Shown one piece after another: positions 44,212 through 53,878 of a DNA stretch of 62,897 nt (its first letter is position 1; each line of letters starts with the position of its first letter). The translations under genes were made by a program, and so were the position numbers. Source of the DNA: an uncultured Clostridia bacterium (GTDB taxonomy: Bacteria > Bacillota > Clostridia > Christensenellales > UBA1242); contig CATKXS010000006.1 in assembly GCA_949841045.1 (NCBI GenBank), positions 1 through 62,897 of the forward strand. The letters run 5' to 3'. Under the pieces are notes generated by a model. The model made no database searches. It was not told the origin of the DNA and was given only the letters and a program-made list of their open reading frames with translations.

Positions 44212-45990
44212 ATGTCAGAGGTTAATAGAAGTCAGATTGAAGAAAAGTATAAGTGGGATTTATCTTCTCTTTGCACCAGTGATGAAGATTTTTACGATAA
44301 ACTTGAGAAATCTAAAACTTTTTTACCTAAATTAAAGACTTTTGAGGGTAAATTAAACAATAAAGAGGCTATTTATGACTATTTAATGCTTGAAGAGGAA
44401 CTAGACAAAATCATAGAGCCAGCTCATCAATACTGCTTTTTAAAGTCAAGCGAAGACCTTTCAGAAGAAAAATATAATGAGATGTCAGAGAAGTTAAGTA
44501 CGTTTGGAAGTCAACTCGCATATGAGACCTCATTTGCTATTTCAGAAATTTATGAACTAGATGACAAGCTTCTTGACGATATAATTAAAGATGAAAAATT
44601 TAAGGATTATGACCGCTTTTTTGAGCATGTAAAGAGGGATAAGAAACACATTCTTTCAAAGGCGGAAGAAAAACTTATTGCAGGCATGGATTTTCTTGGA
44701 AGTCAAGATGAGGTCATGTCAAAACTTTCGGACGTCGATTTTGATTTTGGCGAAATTGAGGACTCTAGTGGCAAAAAATATCACCTTTCACAATCAAATT
44801 ATGGTAAATTTATGCGTCATGAAGATAGAAAGTTGAGAGAGGGGGCTTTTAAAGGTATAAATGGAAAGTTTGGCCAGTATATAAATGGGCTTTCAGCAAA
44901 CTATATCAGTCATATTAAAGAAGATTGTTATTTTGCAAAAGTTAGAAATTATAAAAATGCACTTTCTTCAGCTCTTGAAGGCGAGGAAATTGAGCCTAAA
45001 ATTTACGATAAATTGATAGAAATGGTGAATAAAAATTTGCCATTACTCTTCGACTATTTTTCCATTAAACAAAAAGAACTAAATCTCAAAGATTTCTATA
45101 TCTATGATGCAATGGCTTCAACTGAAAAGGGAGATGCAAAAAGTTATACTTTTGAAGAGGCTATGGAGATTATTAAGAAAGCACTTTCACCACTTGGCGA
45201 TGAATATCTTAAGCTATTAGATAAGGCTGTGGCTGAACGCTGGATTGATGTTTTCCCAAACAAAAACAAACATTCGGGCGCATATCAAAGTGGGATATAT
45301 GGTTATAACCCCTTTGTTCTCACCAACTTTGAAGGCGACCTTGATGGAGTGTTTACTCTTGCTCATGAGCTTGGGCATGCAATGCATAGCGTTTATTCAA
45401 ACGAAAAACAACCTCGTCAAAAAGCGTCACACCCAATATTTTTAGCTGAAATTGCAAGCATTACAAATGAAATACTTCTTTTAAATTATCTTCTTGCAAA
45501 TGCAAAGTCATCTGACGAAAAGAAAAATCTTTATAATAAATTCTTTGACGAAGTTAAGAGTACAATTTTTAGACAAACTATGTTTGCAGAGTTTGAAGAA
45601 AAAGTCCATGCTCTTCATGAGGCTGGTGAAGGGCTTACCAAAGAGAAGCTTTGTAACACATATTATAATCTTAATGAAAAATACTTTGGCTATGTTAAAC
45701 TTACGCCAGAGACTGCCTATGAATGGGCGAGAATTCCTCACTTTTTTGAAAGTTTTTATGTCTATAAATATGCGACAGGCATGATTGCTTCAATATGCTT
45801 TGCAAATAGAATTTTGTCAAATAAGGCTGACGCACTTGAAGGATACTTCAAATTTTTATCTGCAGGCTGCAGTGAAAAGCCTATATCTTTGTTGAAAAAA
45901 TGTGGTTGCAATTTTGAAGATGGAAGTGCATTCGATGACTGCTTTGAATACCTCGAAAATATGCTTAATGAGTGGAAAAAATTAATTTAA
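44212..45990 (+). CDS. pepF: Oligoendopeptidase F, M3B family
   Basis: A 592-aa cytoplasmic metallopeptidase. The zinc site HELGHAMH lies near residue 386, within the typical HEXGHxxH of M3 enzymes, and YKWDLSSLC opens the protein as in PepF. It degrades peptides of medium length. It begins 8 nt after the pseudouridine synthase, with GGGGG before the ATG. Confidence 0.93.
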   Translation: MSEVNRSQIEEKYKWDLSSLCTSDEDFYDKLEKSKTFLPKLKTFEGKLNNKEAIYDYLMLEEELDKIIEPAHQYCFLKSSEDLSEEKYNEMSEKLSTFGSQLAYETSFAISEIYELDDKLLDDIIKDEKFKDYDRFFEHVKRDKKHILSKAEEKLIAGMDFLGSQDEVMSKLSDVDFDFGEIEDSSGKKYHLSQSNYGKFMRHEDRKLREGAFKGINGKFGQYINGLSANYISHIKEDCYFAKVRNYKNALSSALEGEEIEPKIYDKLIEMVNKNLPLLFDYFSIKQKELNLKDFYIYDAMASTEKGDAKSYTFEEAMEIIKKALSPLGDEYLKLLDKAVAERWIDVFPNKNKHSGAYQSGIYGYNPFVLTNFEGDLDGVFTLAHELGHAMHSVYSNEKQPRQKASHPIFLAEIASITNEILLLNYLLANAKSSDEKKNLYNKFFDEVKSTIFRQTMFAEFEEKVHALHEAGEGLTKEKLCNTYYNLNEKYFGYVKLTPETAYEWARIPHFFESFYVYKYATGMIASICFANRILSNKADALEGYFKFLSAGCSEKPISLLKKCGCNFEDGSAFDDCFEYLENMLNEWKKLI

Positions 45991-46022
45991 AGAAATCGGC
46001 TAAAGTCGATTTCTTTTTTTTC
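45991..46022 (+). terminator. Terminator after pepF
   Basis: AGAAATCG and CGATTTCT with T8. Confidence 0.85.
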
Positions 46023-46030
46023 TTTCAGAT

Positions 46031-46059
46031 TTGACAAATTATTTTATTTATATTATAAT
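46031..46059 (+). promoter_or_regulatory. Consensus promoter of the lipoprotein gene
   Basis: TTGACA (46031-46036), 17 nt, TATAAT (46054-46059). The start at 46070 lies 10 nt past the -10, leaving about 4 nt of leader. The longer reading frame begins inside the -35 box and is excluded. Confidence 0.85.
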
Positions 46060-46069
46060 ATTTATATAT

Positions 46070-48391
46070 ATGAAAACATATTTTGCTAGGCATAAAAGAA
46101 TAACCACTTTAATTGTTGTGTTTTTGATGATAATTTGCTCATCAATATTTTTGTTTGCATGTGAAAAGAAAGAGACAGACCAATATAATATAACTGCATC
46201 AAGTAATGGCAGTATACAAAAAGTCAAAATAGATAATGAGGTTTATTATAATGCGATGCCTTCTGACTGGTATACTTTTGACGGTTGGTATGATGGAGTA
46301 AAACTTTATAGTAACAATCCATCGTTAAAGATAACTAAAAATACTCCAAAAAATCTTGTTGCACATTTTGCAACGACTGGGGTTTTGACTTTTGACAGGA
46401 TTTTAAATAGTTTTTACAATACTTATAAAACTGGGCTTGCAGAAGATGGTGAATATTTTAATTTTTATAGCAGAGGAGAGTTTATAAAAGACAGCGAAGT
46501 CAACAGGATGGCTTTAGGTGGATTTTTAAACTTTGAAAATGGAACATCACAAATTCATTTGCTTAGCGAAGGAGATAGCAATTTATCGTTTATTTATGAT
46601 GGAAAAACAAATGATGAACGTCTTTTATTTGGAGTAGGTGAAAAAAAGATTGCCTATTCAAATGCTGGGATTTTAACAAATTTCATAAGCTCGCTTCCAA
46701 GTGCTGGAAGTGAGGCGTGGAACACAGAAAAAATTATTGGTGAAGGATATTACCAGTTTAATCAATATTTTGGCATAAATAACATATCAGGTTTTGTCGA
46801 AAAGGTTGAAAATTCGGGCAACAAATCTGTTTTAACTTTAAATTTACAAAGAATTTTTAATATGCTTAAAAATCTTCGACCTTCATTAAAGGAAGGCACT
46901 GCGCTCAAATTTCTTGCCGATATATTAGTATCCGAATACGAAGAAGCGCAAATTCCAAGAATGTCTGTTGAAATTAATGTAGATTATGCAGGCGAACAAA
47001 TTGAAGAGATAGAAAAAATTTCCTTTGTTTTTTCTCTTTCAAATGATTATTCTTTGAATTTTGGTGGAAATAAAGTTGTTATTCCAAAGTCAAATTTTTC
47101 ATTAGTGTTTGATAACCTTAAGTGTGGTTATGCCTCTTCTTCAAACTCAATAGGTGAAGACGAACTCAATTCATATCCAGTAAGCAAATATAACATGTTA
47201 AATTCTAGAATACTTGGGAATATGTCATTTCTTAACGGAGATGATTTTGAGGTAGATGATTATAACATTGAAATAAACGCTGATATAAATCCTCTTGCAC
47301 TAATTTCATATAAAAGAAAGGGTGAAGGTTTTGACAAGATTGATTGGGATAAATTTGGATTTTTGAGTTTAAGAATTAATCTTGTTCCCGCAACAACAAC
47401 AGATGGACTTAAAGAGCAAAAAGAACGCCATAATGGAGGAAGTGAATATTTGAATTTTCTTATTGATACAGAAAATAAGGGCGCAAAACTATTTGTTTAT
47501 AGTGAGCTTTATAATCCAAATTCATTTTTCTCAACCAACTATTTTTTAAATACTGCTTATGATATTCCATCACTTTTGGAATATGTCTATAGTAATAAAA
47601 ATGAATCTTCAATGGCAAATAATGATAACAGCGAATATAATTTGGTGGCTTCAATTTTTAAGCAACTTCTTGAAATTTGCATAAATTTTGATAAAAATGA
47701 TGCAAATCAAGCGATTTTTGATTTAATTTTGGACATTTTTGATGAAAATGACATGATAAGAAACAATTTAAAGTTGTCAAGCGATGGTATTATTTTGGAA
47801 CTTACTGAAATAAGAGAATACTTAAGAGAGCTTGAGGTGAAAAATGGTTTAGTTCTAACAATTTTTGACACTAAAACTCCTATAAAATTTGACAGGCATG
47901 CTTTTGGTGACGACAAATATAACATTACTAAACTTAAATTTAATTTTTCAAGTGTAGGTTATGGCGAGGTTAAAAAGAATGAAGAAGGCTTTTATTTAAA
48001 TAGTGAAAATCAGCCTATTGTAAATCAGAAGGCCAAAAGCGTGTCACTTATTGGCATAAATGAAATTGACATTTTAAAAGATAGTGAGTTTACGCTAGAG
48101 GAATTATATGCACTCGTTGGAACAATTGTAAATGCAAGCGGTGAGTTTATTGACGGAAGCGTAAGTGATGAATTTATAAATAATAAAAATGAAAAAGTTG
48201 TTATTGAACTTGATATTCTTGATATAAAAATTCTTAAAGAGGATAATGGCAAGGCGGACATAAAAGTTTATTTGCAAATTCATGATTCACAGAACCCTAA
48301 TGTTGACGAAACTTTAGGCAGTATCTTTAAAAATTATTTAGGAATTCCTTATGGTCTTTTTGTATATGAAACTTCAGTCGCTATAGCTTAA
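46070..48391 (+). CDS. Large lipoprotein of unknown function
   Basis: A 773-aa protein. A basic N-terminus and hydrophobic segment end in the lipobox LFAC (Cys about 32), so it is lipid-anchored outside the membrane. An InlB-repeat-like module (about 40-110: TFDGWYDG...LVAHF) resembles the one at the end of the 1806-aa protein. The remaining 650 residues are beta-rich with no recognised family. The start is set by the promoter, the transcript is nearly leaderless, and no ribosome site is present. Confidence 0.75.
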   Translation: MKTYFARHKRITTLIVVFLMIICSSIFLFACEKKETDQYNITASSNGSIQKVKIDNEVYYNAMPSDWYTFDGWYDGVKLYSNNPSLKITKNTPKNLVAHFATTGVLTFDRILNSFYNTYKTGLAEDGEYFNFYSRGEFIKDSEVNRMALGGFLNFENGTSQIHLLSEGDSNLSFIYDGKTNDERLLFGVGEKKIAYSNAGILTNFISSLPSAGSEAWNTEKIIGEGYYQFNQYFGINNISGFVEKVENSGNKSVLTLNLQRIFNMLKNLRPSLKEGTALKFLADILVSEYEEAQIPRMSVEINVDYAGEQIEEIEKISFVFSLSNDYSLNFGGNKVVIPKSNFSLVFDNLKCGYASSSNSIGEDELNSYPVSKYNMLNSRILGNMSFLNGDDFEVDDYNIEINADINPLALISYKRKGEGFDKIDWDKFGFLSLRINLVPATTTDGLKEQKERHNGGSEYLNFLIDTENKGAKLFVYSELYNPNSFFSTNYFLNTAYDIPSLLEYVYSNKNESSMANNDNSEYNLVASIFKQLLEICINFDKNDANQAIFDLILDIFDENDMIRNNLKLSSDGIILELTEIREYLRELEVKNGLVLTIFDTKTPIKFDRHAFGDDKYNITKLKFNFSSVGYGEVKKNEEGFYLNSENQPIVNQKAKSVSLIGINEIDILKDSEFTLEELYALVGTIVNASGEFIDGSVSDEFINNKNEKVVIELDILDIKILKEDNGKADIKVYLQIHDSQNPNVDETLGSIFKNYLGIPYGLFVYETSVAIA

Positions 48392-48420
48392 CAGATTTTT
48401 AAATATAAAGATTGATAATA

Positions 48421-48448
48421 AAAAACATGGATTACTTCCATGTTTTTT
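48421..48448. terminator. Bidirectional terminator
   Basis: AAAAACATGGA and TCCATGTTTTT between convergent genes. Confidence 0.85.
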
Positions 48449-49157
48449 AATTTAACTCTACTATATCGCCTTGACTAGGGGTGTGAATTCCCAATTCTTT
48501 TAATTTTTCAACTGAGTAAATTGACATATGCACTGGATAAATTTTGCAATTAGTAAATTCTTCTTTAAGTGATACAATCTCCTCAACGCATAAATGTTTA
48601 TTGTTTTTCTCAATATTTGATGCATCTACAAAAGCTATTTTACTTTTTGAAATTATTTTTCTTACATTATTGCACATAGCTGTATCGCCACTGAAGCCGG
48701 CTATCAAACCATTCTGCTCAATTTTAAAACCAAAACTTTCAACGCTTCCATGTAGCATTTTATAGCATTTTATTTTATATTGTCCAAGTTTTATAATCTT
48801 GTTATTTTCACACTCAACAATTTCGTACATATCTTTTAAAGCTTCTTCAAGATAGGATACTTCAACTATCTTAAATAGAGATATTAGCCTTTCTTTACAA
48901 CCTTTTGGTGCAATTATTATAATTTTTTTACCCTTGCAATGGTGATAAATATAATCCATTACAAGGTGAATATCTGTAAAGTGGTCACTATGAAAATGTG
49001 ATAAAATAATATAGTTAATTTTTGTTAAGTCATAGTCGGCAAAGAGAGTTTTAAAAGTGCCTTGAGGGGCGTCAAACAAAATTTCATCATTTATTATATA
49101 GCTAGTTGATAAAAGTTTTGTCCAAGTGCACATACATCCAACAACGTCAATTTTCAT
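48447..49157 (-). CDS. Metallo-beta-lactamase-fold hydrolase
   Basis: A 236-aa MBL protein. SHFHSDHF is the HxHxDH zinc motif, FSGDTA supplies the bridging Asp, and YPVHMS near the C-terminus gives the last His. The pattern is of the RNase Z/phosphodiesterase-like branch, not antibiotic resistance. Its ATG overlaps the TGA of the membrane-protein gene upstream, so they are coupled. The substrate is unknown. Confidence 0.85.
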   Translation of the reverse strand: MKIDVVGCMCTWTKLLSTSYIINDEILFDAPQGTFKTLFADYDLTKINYIILSHFHSDHFTDIHLVMDYIYHHCKGKKIIIIAPKGCKERLISLFKIVEVSYLEEALKDMYEIVECENNKIIKLGQYKIKCYKMLHGSVESFGFKIEQNGLIAGFSGDTAMCNNVRKIISKSKIAFVDASNIEKNNKHLCVEEIVSLKEEFTNCKIYPVHMSIYSVEKLKELGIHTPSQGDIVELN

Positions 49158-49855
49158 TTTTTACATTCCTTTTGTTTTAACATGTTAAATTTATAGGCTT
49201 TATTTACTTTGAGCACATGAAAGATTTTTCCAAATTTATATTTATTGCTAAAGAACATATATGCCGAAATGCAGATTGTTAAAAACCCAACAATTGTACC
49301 AGTAATTGTGTTGTAAATTACTGATTTTTCTGAGTAATTTACTGAAAGAAGGGCAATTTGAGTAAGTACAATTGATGACATAGCACTGCAAAGATTTATA
49401 AATTTGAGTCCCGTCAGAAGCAAATCGTTGGATTTTTTTGATTTTATAAGTCCCCATATTGAGAAAAATAATTCGCAGAAAGCGACTGCGGCAATTCCTA
49501 TTGATATGATTGGGTCATAATTGTTTTGTTGAGGGTGGAAAAATATTCCTAGAAAATAGAGGGTATATAAAAAACCAGCAAAGGTGAGTGAAGCAGATAT
49601 TCGATTATAGTAAATATGTTCTTCATATCGTTTTTTGCAGTGACGGCGTCCGTCAAAGTAAGAAGCTTTGGCAAAGGCTATGAAAATTGTATAAAGTCCG
49701 CTTAAAGAAATAAAAATAGACCTAATAAAAAAGGCAAGAATCAGTTTTAATATTGCCCATATTAAATTCGATACCATTGTTATTTTATTAATCATGCTTG
49801 TTTTTTCATCGTAAGGTAAATTTCGCCATGATTTAATTAAATCAAACTTTGCCAT
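49154..49855 (-). CDS. Multispanning membrane protein of unknown function
   Basis: A 233-aa protein with five to six hydrophobic helices (for example LIWAILKLILAFFI, SLTFAGFLYTLYFLGIFF, IVGFLTICISAYMFF) and Lys-rich ends. No family is recognised. The ATG at 49855 is chosen over the longer frame because the promoter boxes (TTGACA at 49894-49889, TATACT at 49871-49866) sit within the extension. It is translationally coupled to the MBL hydrolase. Confidence 0.72.
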   Translation of the reverse strand: MAKFDLIKSWRNLPYDEKTSMINKITMVSNLIWAILKLILAFFIRSIFISLSGLYTIFIAFAKASYFDGRRHCKKRYEEHIYYNRISASLTFAGFLYTLYFLGIFFHPQQNNYDPIISIGIAAVAFCELFFSIWGLIKSKKSNDLLLTGLKFINLCSAMSSIVLTQIALLSVNYSEKSVIYNTITGTIVGFLTICISAYMFFSNKYKFGKIFHVLKVNKAYKFNMLKQKECKK

Positions 49856-49865
49856 ATTAATAAAA

Positions 49866-49894
49866 AGTATAATATATGGCGATTCTTTTGTCAA
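49866..49894 (-). promoter_or_regulatory. Promoter of the membrane protein-MBL operon
   Basis: Minus strand TTGACA, 17 nt, TATACT, ending 10 nt before the ATG; a leader of about 3 nt is predicted. Confidence 0.75.
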
Positions 49895-50004
49895 TCATGG
49901 CGGAGAAAACAATTATAAAAAATATTTACATTTTTTTCGTTTTAGTCTTGAATTTTTTTTAAAGTATGTTACAATTAAATTAGATAAATTTGCGAGGTAC
50001 AATT

Positions 50005-51369
50005 ATGGCTGAAAACAATAATAAGGGACTTGAAAAAAGGGCGATGAGAAGAATCAACGATTATCTTAATGGCAATCGTGATGATGTCGTGCTTGACATG
50101 GCTTTTCAACTTAACGAAAAGCATATGGAAAAAATTGTACCGCATTTAAAAAAAGAAATTTATGAATATGTAAAGTTTAATCATGAGGACTTTGATGGGA
50201 AAGTTTGCATGAAAGATAGCGCTTATAAAATTATGGAAAATTTTGATACAAATGTATTCAAAATGAGAAATTGGAAACATAAGCCATTTTACTTAAAGAA
50301 AACAGATTTTGACGTTTTGCAGGGTTGTGTCAAAAATATGGTTGATGTGAAGCGTTACAAGACCGACAAGCCAATTTATCAATTTGGCAACACCTTTGTT
50401 TTCCCTGATAATAGAAAGCATGGTGAAAAAAAAGGTGAACATTATAAATCTGACATGCAATTTTATATTTCTCAAAATGAGGATATGTTGTTTGGTAAAT
50501 TTGTAAGTTTAAAATTTAAACCGAAAGAATTAGCTAGTATTAAAAATTTGATTGCTAAAAGTGAAAATAAAAAAGATATTGTTTATAATAGGTATCTTTA
50601 TGACCGCTCTTTAACTATCACGCATTATGTTTTCCTTGATGGCGACCCAAACAAGGCAATGCCGTATATGCGTTATGATAATGACTTATACATTCATACA
50701 AACGTTTTTATTGGCAAAGACAAAAGAAAAAGATATTTTGGAGAATCTGCTGATTGTCCTCATTTCCATTTCCAAAATGAAGATGATGCACTTCTTTGTC
50801 TGCGTAAATTTAGGTCAGGCAAGGATGGAAAGATTAAATATCGCACTGGACGATGCAATGCCATTGATTGTAGGCACTTAAAAGAATATTTGCATCAACT
50901 TGATATGCAATTCCCTGAATATCTTAAAGAACATTCTGATGAATGGGATTTTGGTATGCCTTTCTTAAACTTGAAAGTTGCAGGCAAAAAGATTGATATA
51001 AATGTTGAAAATATTTTTAATAATTACTTGAAATTGAATGGGGGGGGGACCAAGAAGCTTTATGAGGTTAGTCAGTGGCTTGAAGAAACGGCCTCACGCT
51101 CAGAATATAAACAATTTAGTTATAAATATAAAAATTCTACAAATCATTCAAATTTTACAGGTCTTATTAGGGCGTTAGATTTCATTGATTACATAACAAC
51201 TTTAATGAAAGTTAAAATGGACGTTAACACTATCAAAATGCTGTCTGACATTGAAGTAGAAATTGCCAACAGCATAATGAGCGCAATAAACTTAAATAGT
51301 TCAACAAAGACAATGAAAGACGGCAAGCCTAAGTATGTAATTGATATGGATTTTGATGAAAAATCTTAG
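50005..51369 (+). CDS. Unknown 454-aa protein with Cys/His cluster and a G9 tract
   Basis: A 454-aa soluble, charged protein with no recognised family. The middle holds ADCPHFHF, later LLCLRKF, GRCNAIDCRHL, a Cys/His set that could bind zinc. A tract of nine G at 51040-51048 encodes NGGG in frame. Gain or loss of one G would truncate the last 100 residues. GCGAGG precedes the chosen ATG. Long G runs are rare in this AT-rich window, so contingency switching is worth testing. Confidence 0.7.
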   Translation: MAENNNKGLEKRAMRRINDYLNGNRDDVVLDMAFQLNEKHMEKIVPHLKKEIYEYVKFNHEDFDGKVCMKDSAYKIMENFDTNVFKMRNWKHKPFYLKKTDFDVLQGCVKNMVDVKRYKTDKPIYQFGNTFVFPDNRKHGEKKGEHYKSDMQFYISQNEDMLFGKFVSLKFKPKELASIKNLIAKSENKKDIVYNRYLYDRSLTITHYVFLDGDPNKAMPYMRYDNDLYIHTNVFIGKDKRKRYFGESADCPHFHFQNEDDALLCLRKFRSGKDGKIKYRTGRCNAIDCRHLKEYLHQLDMQFPEYLKEHSDEWDFGMPFLNLKVAGKKIDINVENIFNNYLKLNGGGTKKLYEVSQWLEETASRSEYKQFSYKYKNSTNHSNFTGLIRALDFIDYITTLMKVKMDVNTIKMLSDIEVEIANSIMSAINLNSSTKTMKDGKPKYVIDMDFDEKS

Positions 51370-51401
51370 AAAAGTGGCTTAGCCACTAAATATTAAATAA
51401 A

Positions 51402-51434
51402 TAAAAAAAAGTGGATTTAATGTCCACTTTTTTT
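51402..51434. terminator. Bidirectional terminator between convergent genes
   Basis: AAAAAAGTGGA and TCCACTTTTTT with a 7-nt loop. Confidence 0.85.
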
Positions 51435-51454
51435 ACACCAAATTTTAGGAAAAC

Positions 51455-52750
51455 TTATTTTTCAATCTCGATTATAAAACTTTCGATTTTTTTCGCCCAT
51501 TTTTCAGCCATCTTTTTGGACTTATGTTCGCACATAATCCTGACTTTGCTTTCTGTTCCGCTTGCGCGTACAAGGACACGACCGTCACTTCCAAAGAGGC
51601 GTTGGGCTTCGAGAATGGTAGAGGAGAGTCCATCAGAATTTAGAATTCGATACTTATCTATAACCTCTACATTAATAATATATTGCGGATAGTGTTTGAA
51701 TGTTACAAGTTTTGATAAACTTATATTATTCTTTTTGACAATTTCGGCAATGGTGAGGGCAGTGAGTACGCCATCGCCAGTTGTTGAATAGTTGAAGTTG
51801 ATAATATGCCCAGAAGGCTCACCACCGATTATGGCGTTTTTGCTTTTCATAAGTTCAACCACATATTTGTCGCCAACGTCAGCTCGCAGTAAGTTTAGCC
51901 CTTGCTTGTTTAAACTGACCTCAAGTCCTTTGTTTGTCATGCTCGTGCCAACTATGCTTTCGCCACGCTCAAGGTCTTTAGAGAGGATAAATAAAATGTC
52001 ATCACCATCAAGAATTTCACCTTTTTCATTGCATGCAATAATTCTGTCTGCGTCTCCATCAAAAGCAAAGCCCATGTCAGCACCATTTTTGATAACCGCT
52101 TTTGAGATTTCTTCTGGATAGAGTGCGCCACATTTGTAATTTATCTTTTTGCCATTTTTACCATTATTTAAAACAATAACTTTTGCGTTAAGCGAAGAAA
52201 ATATCTCTTTGGCAATGCTGAAAGATGCGCCATTTGCAAGGTCTAATACAATTTTTAACCCGCTTAAATCTATTCGATTTTTTAAAATGTTATTTTTATA
52301 TTTTCGTGCTAAGCGAGGACGATTGTAATATCTTCCAACTTTGTCAGCGCTAAGTTCGTTTGTTATTAAAAGTTTTCTCTCAATGATAGATTCAAGTTCT
52401 TCACTTATTTTAAAACCTTCATTATTAAAGATTTTAATTCCGTTGTAGTTGCGAGGGTTGTGACTTGCGCTTATAACTATTCCATAGTCAAGTTTTAACT
52501 CTTTTGTTAGATAGGCGATGACTGGTGTAGGAGCTATGCCAATATCTATGACGTCTACGCCATGACTCATAATTCCACTTGCGACAGAAAGGGTTAAAAG
52601 AGAACCGCTTCTTCTTGTATCTCTTCCAATTAAAACTTTTTTCTTATTACATTGACTGCCTAAGCTGTTTCCAACTTTATAGGCTATGCTAGGGGAGATG
52701 ACTTCTCCGTAAATGCCTCGAAAGCCATCTGTTCCAAAATATACTCCCAT
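51455..52750 (-). CDS. glmM: Phosphoglucosamine mutase
   Basis: A 431-aa alpha-D-phosphohexomutase. YFGTDGFRG opens it, the phosphoserine loop is in GIVISASHNPRNYNG, DGDADR binds metal, and GEPSGHI and RASGTE follow. It turns GlcN-6-P into GlcN-1-P for cell-wall precursor synthesis. The ATG at 52750 lies behind AAAAGGAG and shares its A with the stop of the upstream acetyltransferase gene. Confidence 0.93.
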   Translation of the reverse strand: MGVYFGTDGFRGIYGEVISPSIAYKVGNSLGSQCNKKKVLIGRDTRRSGSLLTLSVASGIMSHGVDVIDIGIAPTPVIAYLTKELKLDYGIVISASHNPRNYNGIKIFNNEGFKISEELESIIERKLLITNELSADKVGRYYNRPRLARKYKNNILKNRIDLSGLKIVLDLANGASFSIAKEIFSSLNAKVIVLNNGKNGKKINYKCGALYPEEISKAVIKNGADMGFAFDGDADRIIACNEKGEILDGDDILFILSKDLERGESIVGTSMTNKGLEVSLNKQGLNLLRADVGDKYVVELMKSKNAIIGGEPSGHIINFNYSTTGDGVLTALTIAEIVKKNNISLSKLVTFKHYPQYIINVEVIDKYRILNSDGLSSTILEAQRLFGSDGRVLVRASGTESKVRIMCEHKSKKMAEKWAKKIESFIIEIEK

Positions 52751-53373
52751 TATTTCTCCTTTTTCCAATATTTTTTTGCTCTGCCAGGTTTGCTTTCTTG
52801 TCTGACTCTTCCTATGACAAAGTCTTCGACATTGACATTTTCTGTAACTGTTGTACCTGCACATATGTAACTATCGTTTTCAATCTTGACTGGTGCAATT
52901 AGGTTTGAGTTTGAACCTATAAAAACGTGGTCGCCAACAGTTGTTTGTGATTTGTTTTTGCCGTCATAGTTGGCAAAAATCACGCCACAACCAATATTAC
53001 AATCCTCACCAATTATGGCGTCACCAACATAGGCGAGGTGACTTATTTTTGTTCCATTGCCAATAGCACTATTTTTTATTTCAACAAAATTGCCAATTTT
53101 GCAATTGTTTTTAATAATTGAATGAGGTCTTAACCTTGCATAAGGCCCAACTTTTGAGTTGTTGCCAATCTCACAATCTTCAACAACGCTCGTATGAAGA
53201 GTGCAGTTTTCTCCAATCTTGCTATTTGAAATAAAGTTGTTGGGAAGGAGAGTTGTGTTGTCTCCAATTTCACATTCGCCTTCAATGTGGTTGTTTTCAT
53301 AAATCGTTACATTTTTGCCGAATTTAACATTTTTGCCAATAAAACAGCTATTTTTGTTTAAAAATTTTGTCAT
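52750..53373 (-). CDS. Standalone GlmU-type acetyltransferase domain (hexapeptide repeat)
   Basis: A 207-aa left-handed beta-helix protein. It matches the C-terminal half of GlmU: GPYARLRPHS, KIGNFVEIKNS, SHLAYVGDA (with the catalytic His), ANYDGKNK, VFIGSNSNLIAPV and AGTTVTENV. No uridylyltransferase half is present, so it would acetylate GlcN-1-P made by the adjacent GlmM and leave UDP transfer to a separate enzyme elsewhere. AGGAGAAAAT precedes the ATG. Confidence 0.85.
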   Translation of the reverse strand: MTKFLNKNSCFIGKNVKFGKNVTIYENNHIEGECEIGDNTTLLPNNFISNSKIGENCTLHTSVVEDCEIGNNSKVGPYARLRPHSIIKNNCKIGNFVEIKNSAIGNGTKISHLAYVGDAIIGEDCNIGCGVIFANYDGKNKSQTTVGDHVFIGSNSNLIAPVKIENDSYICAGTTVTENVNVEDFVIGRVRQESKPGRAKKYWKKEK

Positions 53374-53496
53374 ATTTTCTCCTGTTATAATTTTAAGTTC
53401 AGTATCATATATGGATATATATTAATAAGTTTGAGAAAATGTCAAAAAAACGTTTGAAAAAGACTGGTTATTGTGATAAAATAATAAAGAAGTTAT

Positions 53497-53570
53497 GCAG
53501 GTATAATTTAGCGGTAAAATGTACGCTTCCCAAGCGTGATTCACGGGTTCGACCCCCGTTACCTGCTCCA
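53497..53570 (+). tRNA. tRNA-Gly(CCC)
   Basis: 74 nt with acceptor stem GCAGGTA/TACCTGC, discriminator T, encoded CCA, anticodon loop TTCCCAA with anticodon CCC, and T loop TTCGACC. The accessory segment to 56.4 kb starts immediately downstream. Confidence 0.92.
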
Positions 53571-53878
53571 CATTAACTAAGTGAAAAGTCTTCTTTCTGA
53601 GAATGCTGTTTATTTAACAAAATACGCAGCATACAGCGGTAATTAGTGTAGTTTAGACACAAAATGCGGGAATTTTGCTTTTTGCATGGCTTTTTGAAAA
53701 ATAAAAAATGTCTTCATTTTGAAATGAAAAGTGTTTTTGAATTTTGATTTTTATTAAAAATTGGTAGTTTTGGAGAGAAATCAAAAAAAATCAAAATTTT
53801 TTGAAAAATCAAAATAAATCAAAAAAATCAAAACAGATTTGAGGAATGTGTGATATAATAATCAAAAGGAGTTGTGAA
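53571..53878. other. Non-coding region after tRNA-Gly with ATCAAAA repeats
   Basis: From about 53771 to 53836 the motif ATCAAAA occurs at least five times, with TTTTTTGAAAAATCAAAA. The same motif forms the repeat blocks at 55336 and 56253. No gene is seen; AAAGGAG at the end serves the gene at 53879. Confidence 0.5.
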
